Shown here: positions 45,114 through 54,900 of the stretch, piece after piece
Numbering within the stretch: position 1 is the first letter of the stretch
Layout of the letters: the number at the start of each line of letters is the position of its first letter
DNA from: Blastocatellia bacterium
Lineage (GTDB): Bacteria; Acidobacteriota; Blastocatellia; UBA7656
Assembly: GCA_035275065.1 (NCBI GenBank)
Contig: DATENM010000133.1
Span: 87,324 to 151,323 of the forward strand
Length of the DNA stretch: 64,000 nt
Direction: 5' to 3'
Notes under the pieces: model-generated
Told to the model about the DNA's origin: nothing
Databases searched by the model: none
Seen by the model: only the letters and a program-made list of their open reading frames with translations
Translations under genes and position numbers: made by a program

Positions 45114-46214
45114 ATGGCGAATTTCACGCTGGGAATTGAAGAAGAGTTTCAGATCATTGATCCCGAAACCGGCGAGCTGCGCTCGCACATCACCGAGATG
45201 ATCGAGGAAGGGCGCATGATCCTCGGCGAGCAGGTGAAGCCCGAAATGCATCAGTCAATGGTCGAGGTCGGCACCGCCATCTGCGAAAACATTCAGGAAG
45301 CGCGCGCCGAGCTGGTGCGCCTGCGTCGTACGGTTTCAGAGCTGGCGGGCAAAAAGGGCCTGCGCATCGCTGCCGCTTCAACTCATCCCTTCTCAAGCTG
45401 GAAAGATCAGAAGATCACGCCGCACGAGCACTATGACGCGCTGATTAACGAGATGCAGATGCTGGCGCAATCGCTGTTGATCTTCGGCATGCACGTCCAC
45501 ATCGGCATTGACGACCGCGAGGCGCAGATTCACCTGATGAACGCGGCGCGCTATTTCCTGCCGCACGTCCTGGCGCTTTCGACCAGCTCGCCTTTCTGGA
45601 TGGGCACGAACACAGGCTTGAAGAGCTACCGTTCAGAGATTTTCAAGAAATTCCCGCGCACGGATATCCCTGATTATTTTTCGTCGCATTCCGAGTTCAG
45701 CAACTACGTCAACCTGCTGCTGAAGACCAACTGCATCAGCAACCCGAAAAAAATCTGGTGGGACGTGCGCCCGCACCCGAACTTCCCGACCCTCGAATTT
45801 CGCATCTGCGACCTGCCCTCGCGCATCGATGAGGTGCTGGCGCTGGCGGCGCTCTTCCAGGCGATCACCGCCAAGCTCTACAAGCTCTACCGGCAGAATA
45901 TGGGATTTCGCCTCTATCGCCGCGCGCTGATCCAGGAGAACAAGTGGCGGGCGGTGCGCTGGGGGCTTGAGGGCAAGCTGATCGATTTCGGTAAGCAGAA
46001 AGAAGTGCCGGTGCGCGACCTGATCCTTGAGCTGCTCGACTTCGTTGACGATGTCGTAGACGAGCTGGGCTGCCGCAAAGAGCTGGAATATGTTCACACC
46101 ATTCTTGAGCAAGGCACCAGCGCCGACCGCCAGTTACGCAAGTTTGCCGAAACCAACGATCTCAAAGCGGTTGTTCATCAGGTTATCGCTGAAACGATGG
46201 AAGGCGTCGAGTAG
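45114..46214 (+). CDS. GCS2-family carboxylate-amine ligase, YbdK-like (cassette gene 3)
   Basis: A 366-residue ligase of the glutamate-cysteine ligase type 2 family. Hallmarks are the opening LGIEEEFQIID, the metal-binding HVHIGIDD segment and RPHPNFPTLEFRICDLPS. Family members join glutamate through its gamma-carboxyl to an amine such as cysteine. AAGGAG precedes the ATG. The gene ends the three-ligase cassette, 22 bases after gene 2. No glutathione synthetase partner of the classic type is seen, unless one ATP-grasp serves that role. Confidence 0.92.
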   Translation: MANFTLGIEEEFQIIDPETGELRSHITEMIEEGRMILGEQVKPEMHQSMVEVGTAICENIQEARAELVRLRRTVSELAGKKGLRIAAASTHPFSSWKDQKITPHEHYDALINEMQMLAQSLLIFGMHVHIGIDDREAQIHLMNAARYFLPHVLALSTSSPFWMGTNTGLKSYRSEIFKKFPRTDIPDYFSSHSEFSNYVNLLLKTNCISNPKKIWWDVRPHPNFPTLEFRICDLPSRIDEVLALAALFQAITAKLYKLYRQNMGFRLYRRALIQENKWRAVRWGLEGKLIDFGKQKEVPVRDLILELLDFVDDVVDELGCRKELEYVHTILEQGTSADRQLRKFAETNDLKAVVHQVIAETMEGVE

Positions 46215-46418
46215 GCGACGCTCTTCCCAACAACCTCGCAGTATTAAAAGCAGTCACGGAACTGCCGGCAACGCCTTCGCCGCCTGAACAGATCGCTAAG
46301 CATTGCCACATCACCCCTGGATTCAATAGCTTGAATCCGCCGCCCCGCGCCTCACCCAACGGGCACGATGCTTGCTCTCTACTGCTCAGCAATTTTTATA
46401 TGTGTATAGGAGAGCGAT

Positions 46419-47492
46419 ATGCCCGACCGCAACGACCGGTTCAGCAGAGACGAATACGACGATTGGCACGATGAAAGAGATCGGCGCTGGAGCGATGATT
46501 TGTCATACCAGCGTGTCCGTCACGAAGCGCAGGAAGCAATACGTCGCGCCGGTGACGGCGGGCGGCGGCCTCGGCGTGGCAGAGGTCTGACGAAGTCAAT
46601 TCCCAAACCGGCGATCATCGTCGGCGCTATCGTCATTGCCACGGCGATCCTGGCGCTGGCGACCTACTTTATCTTTTCGCGGACGACCACGACAACCCCT
46701 GCACGGACGCCGCCCGTTGCGACCGCGCCTGCACAACCGGCCACCCAACCGGCGACGCCGGCGGCCAGTGATTCGCCAATTCCCGGTCTGCCAAGTTCGC
46801 AAACGGATGCCAACCTGCCTGAAGAAGGCGTCGTCGCGATGGCTGCGCGCATCACTTTGAGGCTGGCACTGGCCGCGCTTTTGACCTCGCTGTTGGCCTT
46901 CCGCCCGCGTAAAGACGTGCCGGTCATGCAGCGCAATCCGTATGTCGCGCAAACCCAAATTCTGCTCGCCGTCGTCGCTTCGGCCATGATGATGATCGTC
47001 GCAGACAATGCGGCGCGCGCCTTTGGCATCTTTGCGGCGGCCTCGCTGGTCAGGTTCCGCACCAACATCCGCGACCCGAAAGAGATCACCGTCTTGCTGG
47101 TCTGTCTTGGCGTCGGGTTGGCGACCGGCGTAGGCAAAATCGAGCTGGCGGTGATTTCGGCGCTCTTCGTGCTGGTGATGCTGTGGGTGCTGGAATACTA
47201 CGAGCCGGCGCAGGTCTTCCGCTCGCTTGAGTTAATGGTCATGACCCGCCGCGTTGATGAGACCGACGAGATGTTGCGCGAAATCTTTGACCGCTATCAA
47301 CTGACTTCCGAGCTGCGCAAAATTGACCGCGAAGACGAAGCCGATCCGATGGGCAAGATCGTCTACTATGTCAATATCAGCCCGCGTATCAGCACCGATA
47401 AGCTGAGCGAAGAAATTTTCGCCTCCGACCCGGAGCATATAGACTCTGTGTCCTGGGATCAGAAGAAGAGTCAGTCCTATATTTATCGCTGA
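46419..47492 (+). CDS. DUF4956 / MgtC-like membrane protein
   Basis: A 357-residue protein. A highly charged cytoplasmic N-terminus (Arg/Asp/Glu, to about residue 62) leads to a first helix (65-87), then a Thr/Pro/Ala-rich periplasmic linker, and a DUF4956 domain of several helices with the conserved segment SLVRFRTNIRDPKEI, a soluble C-terminal domain following. The middle resembles MgtC/SapB. DUF4956 proteins often sit beside VTC polyphosphate-related genes; none is here. AGGAGAG precedes the ATG. It is 204 bases after the ligase cassette, so probably separate. Confidence 0.85.
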   Translation: MPDRNDRFSRDEYDDWHDERDRRWSDDLSYQRVRHEAQEAIRRAGDGGRRPRRGRGLTKSIPKPAIIVGAIVIATAILALATYFIFSRTTTTTPARTPPVATAPAQPATQPATPAASDSPIPGLPSSQTDANLPEEGVVAMAARITLRLALAALLTSLLAFRPRKDVPVMQRNPYVAQTQILLAVVASAMMMIVADNAARAFGIFAAASLVRFRTNIRDPKEITVLLVCLGVGLATGVGKIELAVISALFVLVMLWVLEYYEPAQVFRSLELMVMTRRVDETDEMLREIFDRYQLTSELRKIDREDEADPMGKIVYYVNISPRISTDKLSEEIFASDPEHIDSVSWDQKKSQSYIYR

Positions 47493-47499
47493 TGAATGA

Positions 47500-47552
47500 C
47501 CGACGACTGCCGACCGCCGCGGGAGAGATGAGCGGCGGTCGGCAGTCGTCGG
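47500..47552. repeat. Perfect 21-bp inverted repeat after the DUF4956 gene
   Basis: Arms 47500-47520 and 47532-47552 are exact complements, with heptamer-like CTGCCGA/CCGCCG units. It begins eight bases after the stop. No T-run follows directly, so it resembles the other arrays more than a standard terminator. Confidence 0.85.
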
Positions 47553-47672
47553 GCTACAACTTTTACGACGTTTGAAGAATCCTATACAATGGTTCTGGTC
47601 GAACCGTCCGAGTGGAGTCGAGATTTCGATTTAAACAATAAATCCATTGAGGCGTGATTCGTGGAGGTTGCT

Positions 47673-49232
47673 ATGAGTAGGATTCGAAGTTTCAGCGCCA
47701 GCCTTTTAGTGGCGTTGCTCATTTTGCCTTTGGGCATTCTGGCGCAAACCCGCGTCATCGCTCCGAAAAACCCTTACAGTCCCTCAAAAGACGTAGAGCT
47801 AGGGCGACAGGCGGCGCAGCAGGCCGAGCGCCAGATGCCGCTGCTCAACGACAGCGCCTCGCAAGCATACGTCGCGCGCATCGGAGCGCGGCTGGCCGAA
47901 GCGATTCCGAGCGAGTTTCAACACCCGGAGTTCCAGTATACCTACAAGGTCGTTGACGTGCGTGATGTCAACGCCTTCGCGCTTCCGGGCGGCTTTACCT
48001 ATGTCAATCGCGGGTTGATCGAGACGGCGCAGACCGAAGGCCAGCTCGCAGGCGCGATGGCGCACGAGATCAGCCACGTCGCCTTGCGGCACGGCACGGC
48101 GCAGGCGGCCAAAGCGCAAAAGTATCAGGTCGGCTCGGTTGCGGCGCAGATACTCGGCGCGGTCATCGGCGGCGGCGCGGGCCAGGTGGTCGGCGCGGCG
48201 GGCCAGATGGGCATCGGCGCGGCTTTTCTGCGCTTCAGCCGGGATTATGAGCGCCAGGCCGATATGCTCGGCGCGCAGATTATGGCGCGCGCCGGCTACG
48301 ACCCGCATGAGCTTGCCAATATGTTTCGCATTCTCGAACAGACGGGCGGCAAGGGCGGGCCTGAGTGGATGAGCGATCACCCGAACCCCGGCAACCGCTT
48401 TGAAGCGATCAACCACGAGGCCGAGCTGTTGAACGTTCAAAACGGCGAGCGCGATTCGCAGGACTTCCACCACATTCAAGCGCGTCTGCGCGATATGCCG
48501 CGCGCCCGCTCGATGAGCGAAGCCGCGCGCAACGGTGGGCGCTATCCCGATTCGCGGCGCTATCCGCAGGACGATTCGCGGCGTTACCCGCAGGATAACG
48601 ATCAGAGCTACCCGGATTCGCGTCGCTACCCGGACGAAACCGAACGGACGGATCGGGACCCCCGCCGCTATCCCGACGAGACCGAGCGGACGGATCGCGA
48701 CGTGCGTCGTTATCCGCGCGACACGGATGCCGGGGGATCGCGCAATGTCGGCTACCCGTCGTCGCGTTACCGCACTTACGACGCCGGGCTGGTGCGCCTG
48801 TCGGTGCCTGATAACTGGCGCGAAATCCGCACAGACAATAACGAAGTGACCTACGCGCCAGAAGGCGGCTACCATTCGGAGAATGGAAACATCGCCTTCA
48901 CGCATGGAGCGCAGGTCGAGCTGACGCGCGCGTCGAGCAGCAACCTGCAAGCAGCGACCGATGAGTTGATCCAGTCGCTAGCGCAGGGCAATAGCGAATT
49001 GCGTCGCAGCGGCTCGCCCTGGCGCACGACCGTGAGCGGTCGCAATGCGCTGGCGGTTTCGTTGCACAACGTCTCAGAGGTCACCGGGCGTCCCGAGACT
49101 GTGACCTTGCTGACCACGTTCACCGACAATGGCGATCTGCTCTACGTGATCTTTGTAGCGCCGACGGACGAATACGGCAATTACAAGAGCGCCTTTGACC
49201 ACATCGCCAGCACCCTCGTCGTGAACCGCTGA
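47673..49232 (+). CDS. Exported M48-family metalloprotease with RYP-rich insert
   Basis: About 519 residues with a start at ATG 47673 after GTGGAGG. A signal peptide (to about residue 24) precedes an M48 domain: the HEISH zinc motif at about residue 131 and the third-ligand Glu in RDYERQADMLGAQ. This is the BepA/LoiP-like periplasmic quality-control group. Near residues 285-360 is a low-complexity region with repeated RRYP, DETERTDRD and PQDD units; the last 150 residues form another folded domain. The region may bind cell wall or be disordered. Confidence 0.92.
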   Translation: MSRIRSFSASLLVALLILPLGILAQTRVIAPKNPYSPSKDVELGRQAAQQAERQMPLLNDSASQAYVARIGARLAEAIPSEFQHPEFQYTYKVVDVRDVNAFALPGGFTYVNRGLIETAQTEGQLAGAMAHEISHVALRHGTAQAAKAQKYQVGSVAAQILGAVIGGGAGQVVGAAGQMGIGAAFLRFSRDYERQADMLGAQIMARAGYDPHELANMFRILEQTGGKGGPEWMSDHPNPGNRFEAINHEAELLNVQNGERDSQDFHHIQARLRDMPRARSMSEAARNGGRYPDSRRYPQDDSRRYPQDNDQSYPDSRRYPDETERTDRDPRRYPDETERTDRDVRRYPRDTDAGGSRNVGYPSSRYRTYDAGLVRLSVPDNWREIRTDNNEVTYAPEGGYHSENGNIAFTHGAQVELTRASSSNLQAATDELIQSLAQGNSELRRSGSPWRTTVSGRNALAVSLHNVSEVTGRPETVTLLTTFTDNGDLLYVIFVAPTDEYGNYKSAFDHIASTLVVNR

Positions 49233-49237
49233 AACAA

Positions 49238-49271
49238 GTCTGCCGAGTCGGGAAATCCTGGCTCGGCAGAC
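49238..49271 (+). terminator. Terminator-like hairpin after the M48 gene
   Basis: A 10-base stem GTCTGCCGAG/CTCGGCAGAC encloses 14 bases that can pair further. It starts six bases after the stop. No T-run follows, so its efficiency as an intrinsic terminator is doubtful. Confidence 0.5.
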
Positions 49272-49380
49272 GCTCCTTCTGCACTCTCGGCCCGTCCCGC
49301 CTGCGTATAAATTAGCGTAAACATTCTCGGCTATAGAGTCGTAAACCGAATAGGCCAGCCACGACTGGGGATTCGCTACT

Positions 49381-50625
49381 ATGAGAACTATTTATTCATT
49401 TTATATTGATGCGGCGAAGATTGCCTTGCAATCGATATTCGCGCACAAGCTGCGGGCTTTCCTGACGCTGATCGGCATTATCATCGGCGTCGCCTCGGTG
49501 GTCTGTGTCGGCGCTTCGATTAACGGGCTGAATTCTTATGTCACCGAGCGAATTTCGAAAGTGCTCGGCGTCAACCATTTCATGATCGCCCGGATGGCGT
49601 CCGTCGGTCACCTTTCTGATGAAGAGTGGGAAGCCATGAACAAGCGCAACAAGCCGCTGAAGTGGGAAGACGCGGAGTGGTTGCAACACCAGTGCGCTAC
49701 CTGCACCGAAGTCGGCGCGCAAGCCAACACCATGCAAGACCTCAAGCACGACGGCCAGGAACTTTTCGGCACCATCATCTCCGGCGTCACCTCCAACATG
49801 GCCGAAATCGAAGACAAGACGATTGCCGAAGGGCGCTTCATCCTGACACACGAGGTCGAGCGCGCCGAGATGGTCTGTGTCATCGGCGACGATCTGAAAG
49901 AGAAGTTCTTTGCCGGTCAGGACCCCATTGGCAAGACGCTGAAGATCAAAGACCTGCCGATGACGGTCGTCGGCGTCGAAGAGAAGCGCGGGGCGATGTT
50001 CGGCAACTCGATGGACAACATGGTTTACATTCCGCTGACCACCTGGCAGCGCATGTTCGGTCGCCGTCAGTCTTTGCAGGTGCATGGAAAATCGGCGAGC
50101 CGCGAACAATTCCAGAAAGCCATCGAAGAAGCGCGCATCGAGCTGCGCAACAAGCACAAGCTGATGGGCAATCAGCTCGACGACTTCGGGATGGTTGACG
50201 TTGAGTCGGTTAACAACTCCGTAGATCAATTTACCGGCACCATCGCGCTCGTGGTGACGCCGATCACCATGATCTCGCTGATCGTCGGCGGCATCGTCGT
50301 GATGAATATCATGCTGGTGAGCGTCACCGAGCGAACCTTCGAGATCGGCTTGCGCAAGGCGCTGGGCGCAAAACGCCGACATATCCTTATGCAGTTTTTA
50401 ATCGAGTCAGGATTGCTTACGGCTTTCGGCGGCTTCTTCGGATTGCTGCTTGCGTCCTTCGTCGCCTGGCTGATTTCCGTTTCAACGCCGGTGCCGATGA
50501 CGATCACCTTCGGGTACATCATTTTATCGCTATTCGCGTCGGGCGGCATCGGAATGATCTTTGGCATCTATCCGGCGATGAAAGCCGCGAAGCTCGACCC
50601 GATTGTCGCGCTGTCGAAGAATTGA
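49381..50625 (+). CDS. MacB-like ABC transporter permease, first of a tandem pair
   Basis: A 414-residue permease with an N-terminal helix (LRAFLTLIGIIIGVASVV), a large periplasmic MacB-type core (about 50-280) and a C-terminal FtsX domain with three helices including the VTERTFEIGLRKALGAK motif. It should belong to a type VII ABC system that moves peptides, lipids or antibiotics, or transmits mechanical force. The ATPase partner is not adjacent. It lies 10 bases before the second permease. Confidence 0.92.
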   Translation: MRTIYSFYIDAAKIALQSIFAHKLRAFLTLIGIIIGVASVVCVGASINGLNSYVTERISKVLGVNHFMIARMASVGHLSDEEWEAMNKRNKPLKWEDAEWLQHQCATCTEVGAQANTMQDLKHDGQELFGTIISGVTSNMAEIEDKTIAEGRFILTHEVERAEMVCVIGDDLKEKFFAGQDPIGKTLKIKDLPMTVVGVEEKRGAMFGNSMDNMVYIPLTTWQRMFGRRQSLQVHGKSASREQFQKAIEEARIELRNKHKLMGNQLDDFGMVDVESVNNSVDQFTGTIALVVTPITMISLIVGGIVVMNIMLVSVTERTFEIGLRKALGAKRRHILMQFLIESGLLTAFGGFFGLLLASFVAWLISVSTPVPMTITFGYIILSLFASGGIGMIFGIYPAMKAAKLDPIVALSKN

Positions 50626-50634
50626 GGAGCAGCC

Positions 50635-51894
50635 ATGAAAAGAACTTACATGTCCAAAGAAGTCCTGACCATGGCGCTCGACAATGTGCGGGCGCACAAG
50701 TTCCGCAGTTTCCTGACCGTGCTTGGCATCGTCATCGGCGTGGCGACGGTGATCGCCATCGCTTCGCTGCTGACTGGCTTGCGCTCCAATCTGATTCAGT
50801 ACGTCGAAGACTTCGGCATTAATAACATCTACGCCTTTCACCTCTCGTCTGGCATCCAGATGGGCGGGCGCGACCGGTCAGAACGCAACCGCAAACCGCT
50901 CACCGACGAAGACGCCGACGCCTTACGCAACCAGGCCCCGGCGGTCGAAGCGGTGTCGAGCCAGTTATTTCTCTGGCTTCAGGGCGAGCAGCGCACGATT
51001 ACGAATGGGGATGTGAAGTACAAGCAGGGTAACATCAGCGCGGTTTCGGCGAATTATGCCGGCGTCACCAACATCAATATTTCCGAGGGGCGCTTCTTCA
51101 ACGAGATTGACGACCAGCACAAGCGCGACGTGATGGTGATCGGCCCGATGGTCGCCGAGGCATTGTTCCCGACACAGAACCAGATCATTGGCTCGAAGGT
51201 GCAGTTTTATGGCAAAGAGTTCGAGATCGTCGGCGTCCTCGATAAACGCAAGGTCGCTTTCTTCATGGGCGAAAATGACGAGGACAATTCGGTCTTCATT
51301 CCTTACCACACCGGGCGCAAGATGTCGCCCCGCAGCGAATGGATTCTGCTGAACATCCGCGCCAGGACCGGCAAGATTCACGAGGCGCTCGACCAGTGCG
51401 AAGAGATTCTGCGCCGTCAACGCGGCGTGAAATACAGCGAGCCGAATAACTTTGACCTGCAAACCGTGGATAAGCTGGTGACTCAGTTCGACAGCATCTT
51501 CGCGATGGTCGGCCTGATTGCCATCGCCGTGTCGGGGGTGGGCTTGCTGGTCGGCGGCATCGGCGTGATGAACATTATGCTGGTGAGCGTCACCGAGCGC
51601 ACCAAAGAGATCGGCGTCCGCAAAGCCATCGGCGCGCGTGGCCGCGACATCGTCCGCCAGTTCCTCTTTGAAGCCATGACGCTGACGTTTTTAGGCGGCG
51701 TCCTCGGCGTCGGGCTGGCGGTGGGCGCGAGCTACTTATTGATGCTGATCTTCCCGTCGCTGCCCGCATCGGTGCCGATGTGGGCGGTGGTTACCGGACT
51801 GAGCGTTTCAATCGGCATCGGCCTGGCCTTCGGCGTCTGGCCGGCGCGCAAAGCCTCGCGCCTCGACCCCATCGAAGCACTGCGCTACGAGTAG
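50635..51894 (+). CDS. MacB-like ABC transporter permease, second of a tandem pair
   Basis: A 419-residue homologue of the preceding gene with the same plan: N-terminal helix (FRSFLTVLGIVIGVATVIAI), MacB core and C-terminal FtsX part with SVTERTKEIGVRKAIGARG. GAGGAGCAG precedes its ATG. The two probably form a heterodimeric permease. There is no ABC ATPase or membrane-fusion protein gene nearby. Confidence 0.92.
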   Translation: MKRTYMSKEVLTMALDNVRAHKFRSFLTVLGIVIGVATVIAIASLLTGLRSNLIQYVEDFGINNIYAFHLSSGIQMGGRDRSERNRKPLTDEDADALRNQAPAVEAVSSQLFLWLQGEQRTITNGDVKYKQGNISAVSANYAGVTNINISEGRFFNEIDDQHKRDVMVIGPMVAEALFPTQNQIIGSKVQFYGKEFEIVGVLDKRKVAFFMGENDEDNSVFIPYHTGRKMSPRSEWILLNIRARTGKIHEALDQCEEILRRQRGVKYSEPNNFDLQTVDKLVTQFDSIFAMVGLIAIAVSGVGLLVGGIGVMNIMLVSVTERTKEIGVRKAIGARGRDIVRQFLFEAMTLTFLGGVLGVGLAVGASYLLMLIFPSLPASVPMWAVVTGLSVSIGIGLAFGVWPARKASRLDPIEALRYE

Positions 51895-51898
51895 GCAT

Positions 51899-51969
51899 CA
51901 GGGGCTAGGGACTAGGGACTAGAGAAAACCTCCGGCCGCTAATCCCTAGCCCCTAGCCTCTAGCCCCTG
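51899..51969. repeat. Inverted GGACTAG heptamer array between convergent stops
   Basis: Left arm GGGGCTAG plus tandem GGACTAG units (from 51899) pairs with CTAATCCCTAGCCCCTAG units on the right, ending at 51969. The outermost nine bases CAGGGGCTA/TAGCCCCTG are perfect. It fills the space between convergent genes: the next base, 51970, is the stop of the minus-strand VWA gene. Confidence 0.85.
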
Positions 51970-54900
51970 CTATGTCGTCAGACGGCTATAAATCCCCGGC
52001 AAGCGTTCCGGCAAGCTCAACACGTCGTCGATGATCGTGTAGCCCACCTCGCCGTACATATCACGCAACTGGTCTTCGCTCTCGCGGTCTATGGTGATGC
52101 AGAAGGGCACGACGCCATCAATGCGCGCCTGCCGCAAGGCGATTCGCGTATCTTCGCGCGCATAGCGGCTGTCGCCATAGTCGTGATCATAGGGTCTGCC
52201 ATCCGACAGCACGATTAACAGCTTGGTGCGCGCTTCCTGGGCCGAGAGCCGGGCGGCAGCGTGACGGATGGCCGCTCCCAGCCGCGTGTTGTTTTGATAG
52301 GTAATGCCGCCGATGCGCTTCTCGACATCCGCCGAATAGCGCTCGCTGAAATCTTTGACGACATAAAACTTGACGTTGCGCCGGCCTTCGCTGGTGAAGC
52401 CCTGAATCGAATAGATGTCGCCAACGGCTTCCAGCGCTTCGCTCATCAGCACCAGTCCCTCTTTCTCGATATCGATGATGCGCTGGCCGGGCTGTGTGTA
52501 ATGATAGCTCGGATTGCGGCTGATGGTGCGCGCCGTCGAGCTTGACATATCGAGCAGGAATGACACGGCCACGTCGCGCTCGCGCCGCAGCTTGCGCGTG
52601 TAGAGCCGATCATCGATCAAGCCTGTGCTGCGCTTGTCCAGAGCGTAGTCAATCACCGCTTGCAGGTCGAAATCTTCGCCGTCCACCTCGCCGCGAATGC
52701 GCCGCAGGTTTTCGGGGCGCAGCAATTGAAATTGATAGCGGATCGATGAGATGACACCGGCATAGCGACTGCGGACGAGCTCGACGAAACTGCGACCGCC
52801 GCGCGTGCCGCTGCGTTGAATGACGCGGCACCAGCGCGAACGATAATCGCCAAGCTCGCGATCCCACTCATCGTAGTAAAACGCCGTGTCGCCTTTCTGC
52901 AAATCCTGCTCGACGGTTTCGCCGCCGCTCAGGTGTTGCAGCAGCTCGCTGTCGGGCGCGACCTCTTGCGTCTGGTTGCTCGACCAGAAACTGAAAGGGT
53001 CTTCGCGGGCTTCGACTTGTTGCTGGTCGGCGGATGATTCGCCGGTATCGGGTACGGCGGACTCGCCCTGAGTCTCGCCGCTGCCGCCATCGTCTGGCTG
53101 ATCGTTTTGCGTGTCGCCCTGCGCCGGCTGCTCAGTGAATAGCTCGTAAATCTGCCGCGTCGCCATCAGCGAATCAGCGACCGTGGCATCCGTGCGAAAG
53201 ATGTAATAGCCGAGAATAGCTTCAATGTCACGCACGACCGTCGGGTAAGCGCGGCGCATCGCGTCGGTCGCGCCGCCGCAGATCGCCGCTTGAAAGAGCA
53301 GCTCGAAGGGGACGAAGTGCGCCGGGATGTCTTCAATGTGCGGGCGGCGCTCGCGCAAACGCTGGCGCACGAAATCGAGGTCGCGCCGGATGCCGCGGTA
53401 GGTCTGCCGCAGCAGGAAATCGATGCGCCCATTTTCAATCGTCGTGAACAACCGCAACGCCAGCTCGGCATTCGGATACTCTGAAAGCACGGTGAGGAAA
53501 TTCACTTCGGGTGCGGATTGCGGATGGCCCGGACTCTTCTTCGACTTTTTGCCCTCGCCCTTTTTCTCCTTGCCTTCTGACTTCCGATCTCTGGGCCGGC
53601 GGCCCGCGAAAGCCGATTGCGTTTCAGCCATCGCCGCGAGGGTGTCGGGCGCGTCTATCGAGTAGGTTTGAAACTCGATCTGCCCGGCGCCATGCGCGGC
53701 CAGAACTTTGAACAAGCGGAAGTTTTCGCGCTCTTCCTCGAACTCGGCGACCACCGATGGCAGATAGATCGTCTTGCCGTCACCGATCCGCGATTCGTCA
53801 GGAATTGCCGACAGCGACGCGATGGTGAGCACGCGCCCCGTCAAGCCTTCGACATAAAGGCGCAACGTGTGCGATACGGCATCGAGCGTCAGGCCGCCTT
53901 CGATCTTAAACAGCGCCTCCTGGCTGGCTTTTGATTCGAGGGCGTAATACGCCTGGACGCGCCGCGGGTTGTCTGTGCTGCGCTCGATGCCGCGCCGCGC
54001 CCATTCGCGGAACTGGCCGAGCGAGGCGGCGCTCAAAGCAACCGGGCTCGCCTTGAAGCATTCGACCGCCGCGGCGGTGTTGCGGTCGGCGATCTCTTCG
54101 ACCACTTGCAGGACGCCGGCAATGACTTCGGCCCGCCGGTTGGCGCGAGCGCGGGCGCCAAGCTCGGCGATGATCTGCGGGCTTTGCTTCATGAAGTGAT
54201 AACTGGCGGCGTTGCCTTGCAGGGCAACGCGTTTGGCCAGATCAGTCCAGCGCTCGAATGAGTCAATGCCGGCGATGGTCAGGACGCGGCTGGCCGCTTT
54301 GAAGTATTGCAAAGCGACGCCGCCGCTGCGATCCAGGTACGACTCGGTGATGGTAAAGAGCTTCTCGACGGGCTGGCGCTCGGCGGAACTGAAGACCGCC
54401 GGCAGGTCGGCGAAGAACTCTGCCGCGGTGCCGCCCGACCTGTAGGCGAATGACGCCGTCAGGGTCAGTGCGCGACGCACCAGTGATTCATCGCCGCTGA
54501 CTTTGATCTGCGACAGCACTTGCGGCGCGGCGACGAAAAGGTCATGGCTGTGCTTGACCGAATGGCGGGCCAGCTCAAGCGAGATGGTCAGCATCTGCGC
54601 CGCCATCTCCACCTCATTAATCGCCCGGATGATCTGCGGCGCGCTTCTAAAGCTGTCCATCGCGGTGTTCGCAGAGAGCGCCGCCTGTTTATTCACCAGC
54701 CGCAGGACGGGCGAGCGCAGGTCTTCGGGAATGGTGTCTATGACGGCGGCGCTTGATTGAAAGAAGGTGGCGGCGGCTTCGGCACTGGTCGCCGACAGCC
54801 GCTTGCCGATCTCGCCCCAGATACGCATGTCCGAGGCATCAATCAGCCGCGAGACTTCGGGCGAGGCCTTCATCATCTCCACCGCCGCGCGCAGGTTTAA

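Noticed and set aside
48535..48720. Repeat tract considered as CRISPR
   Set aside because: Units are short, unequal and in frame with the protease coding sequence, with no unique spacers.
47799..48950. Minus-strand frame opposite the M48 protease
   Set aside because: Antisense to HEISH-containing coding sequence; its repeats simply mirror the RYP tract.
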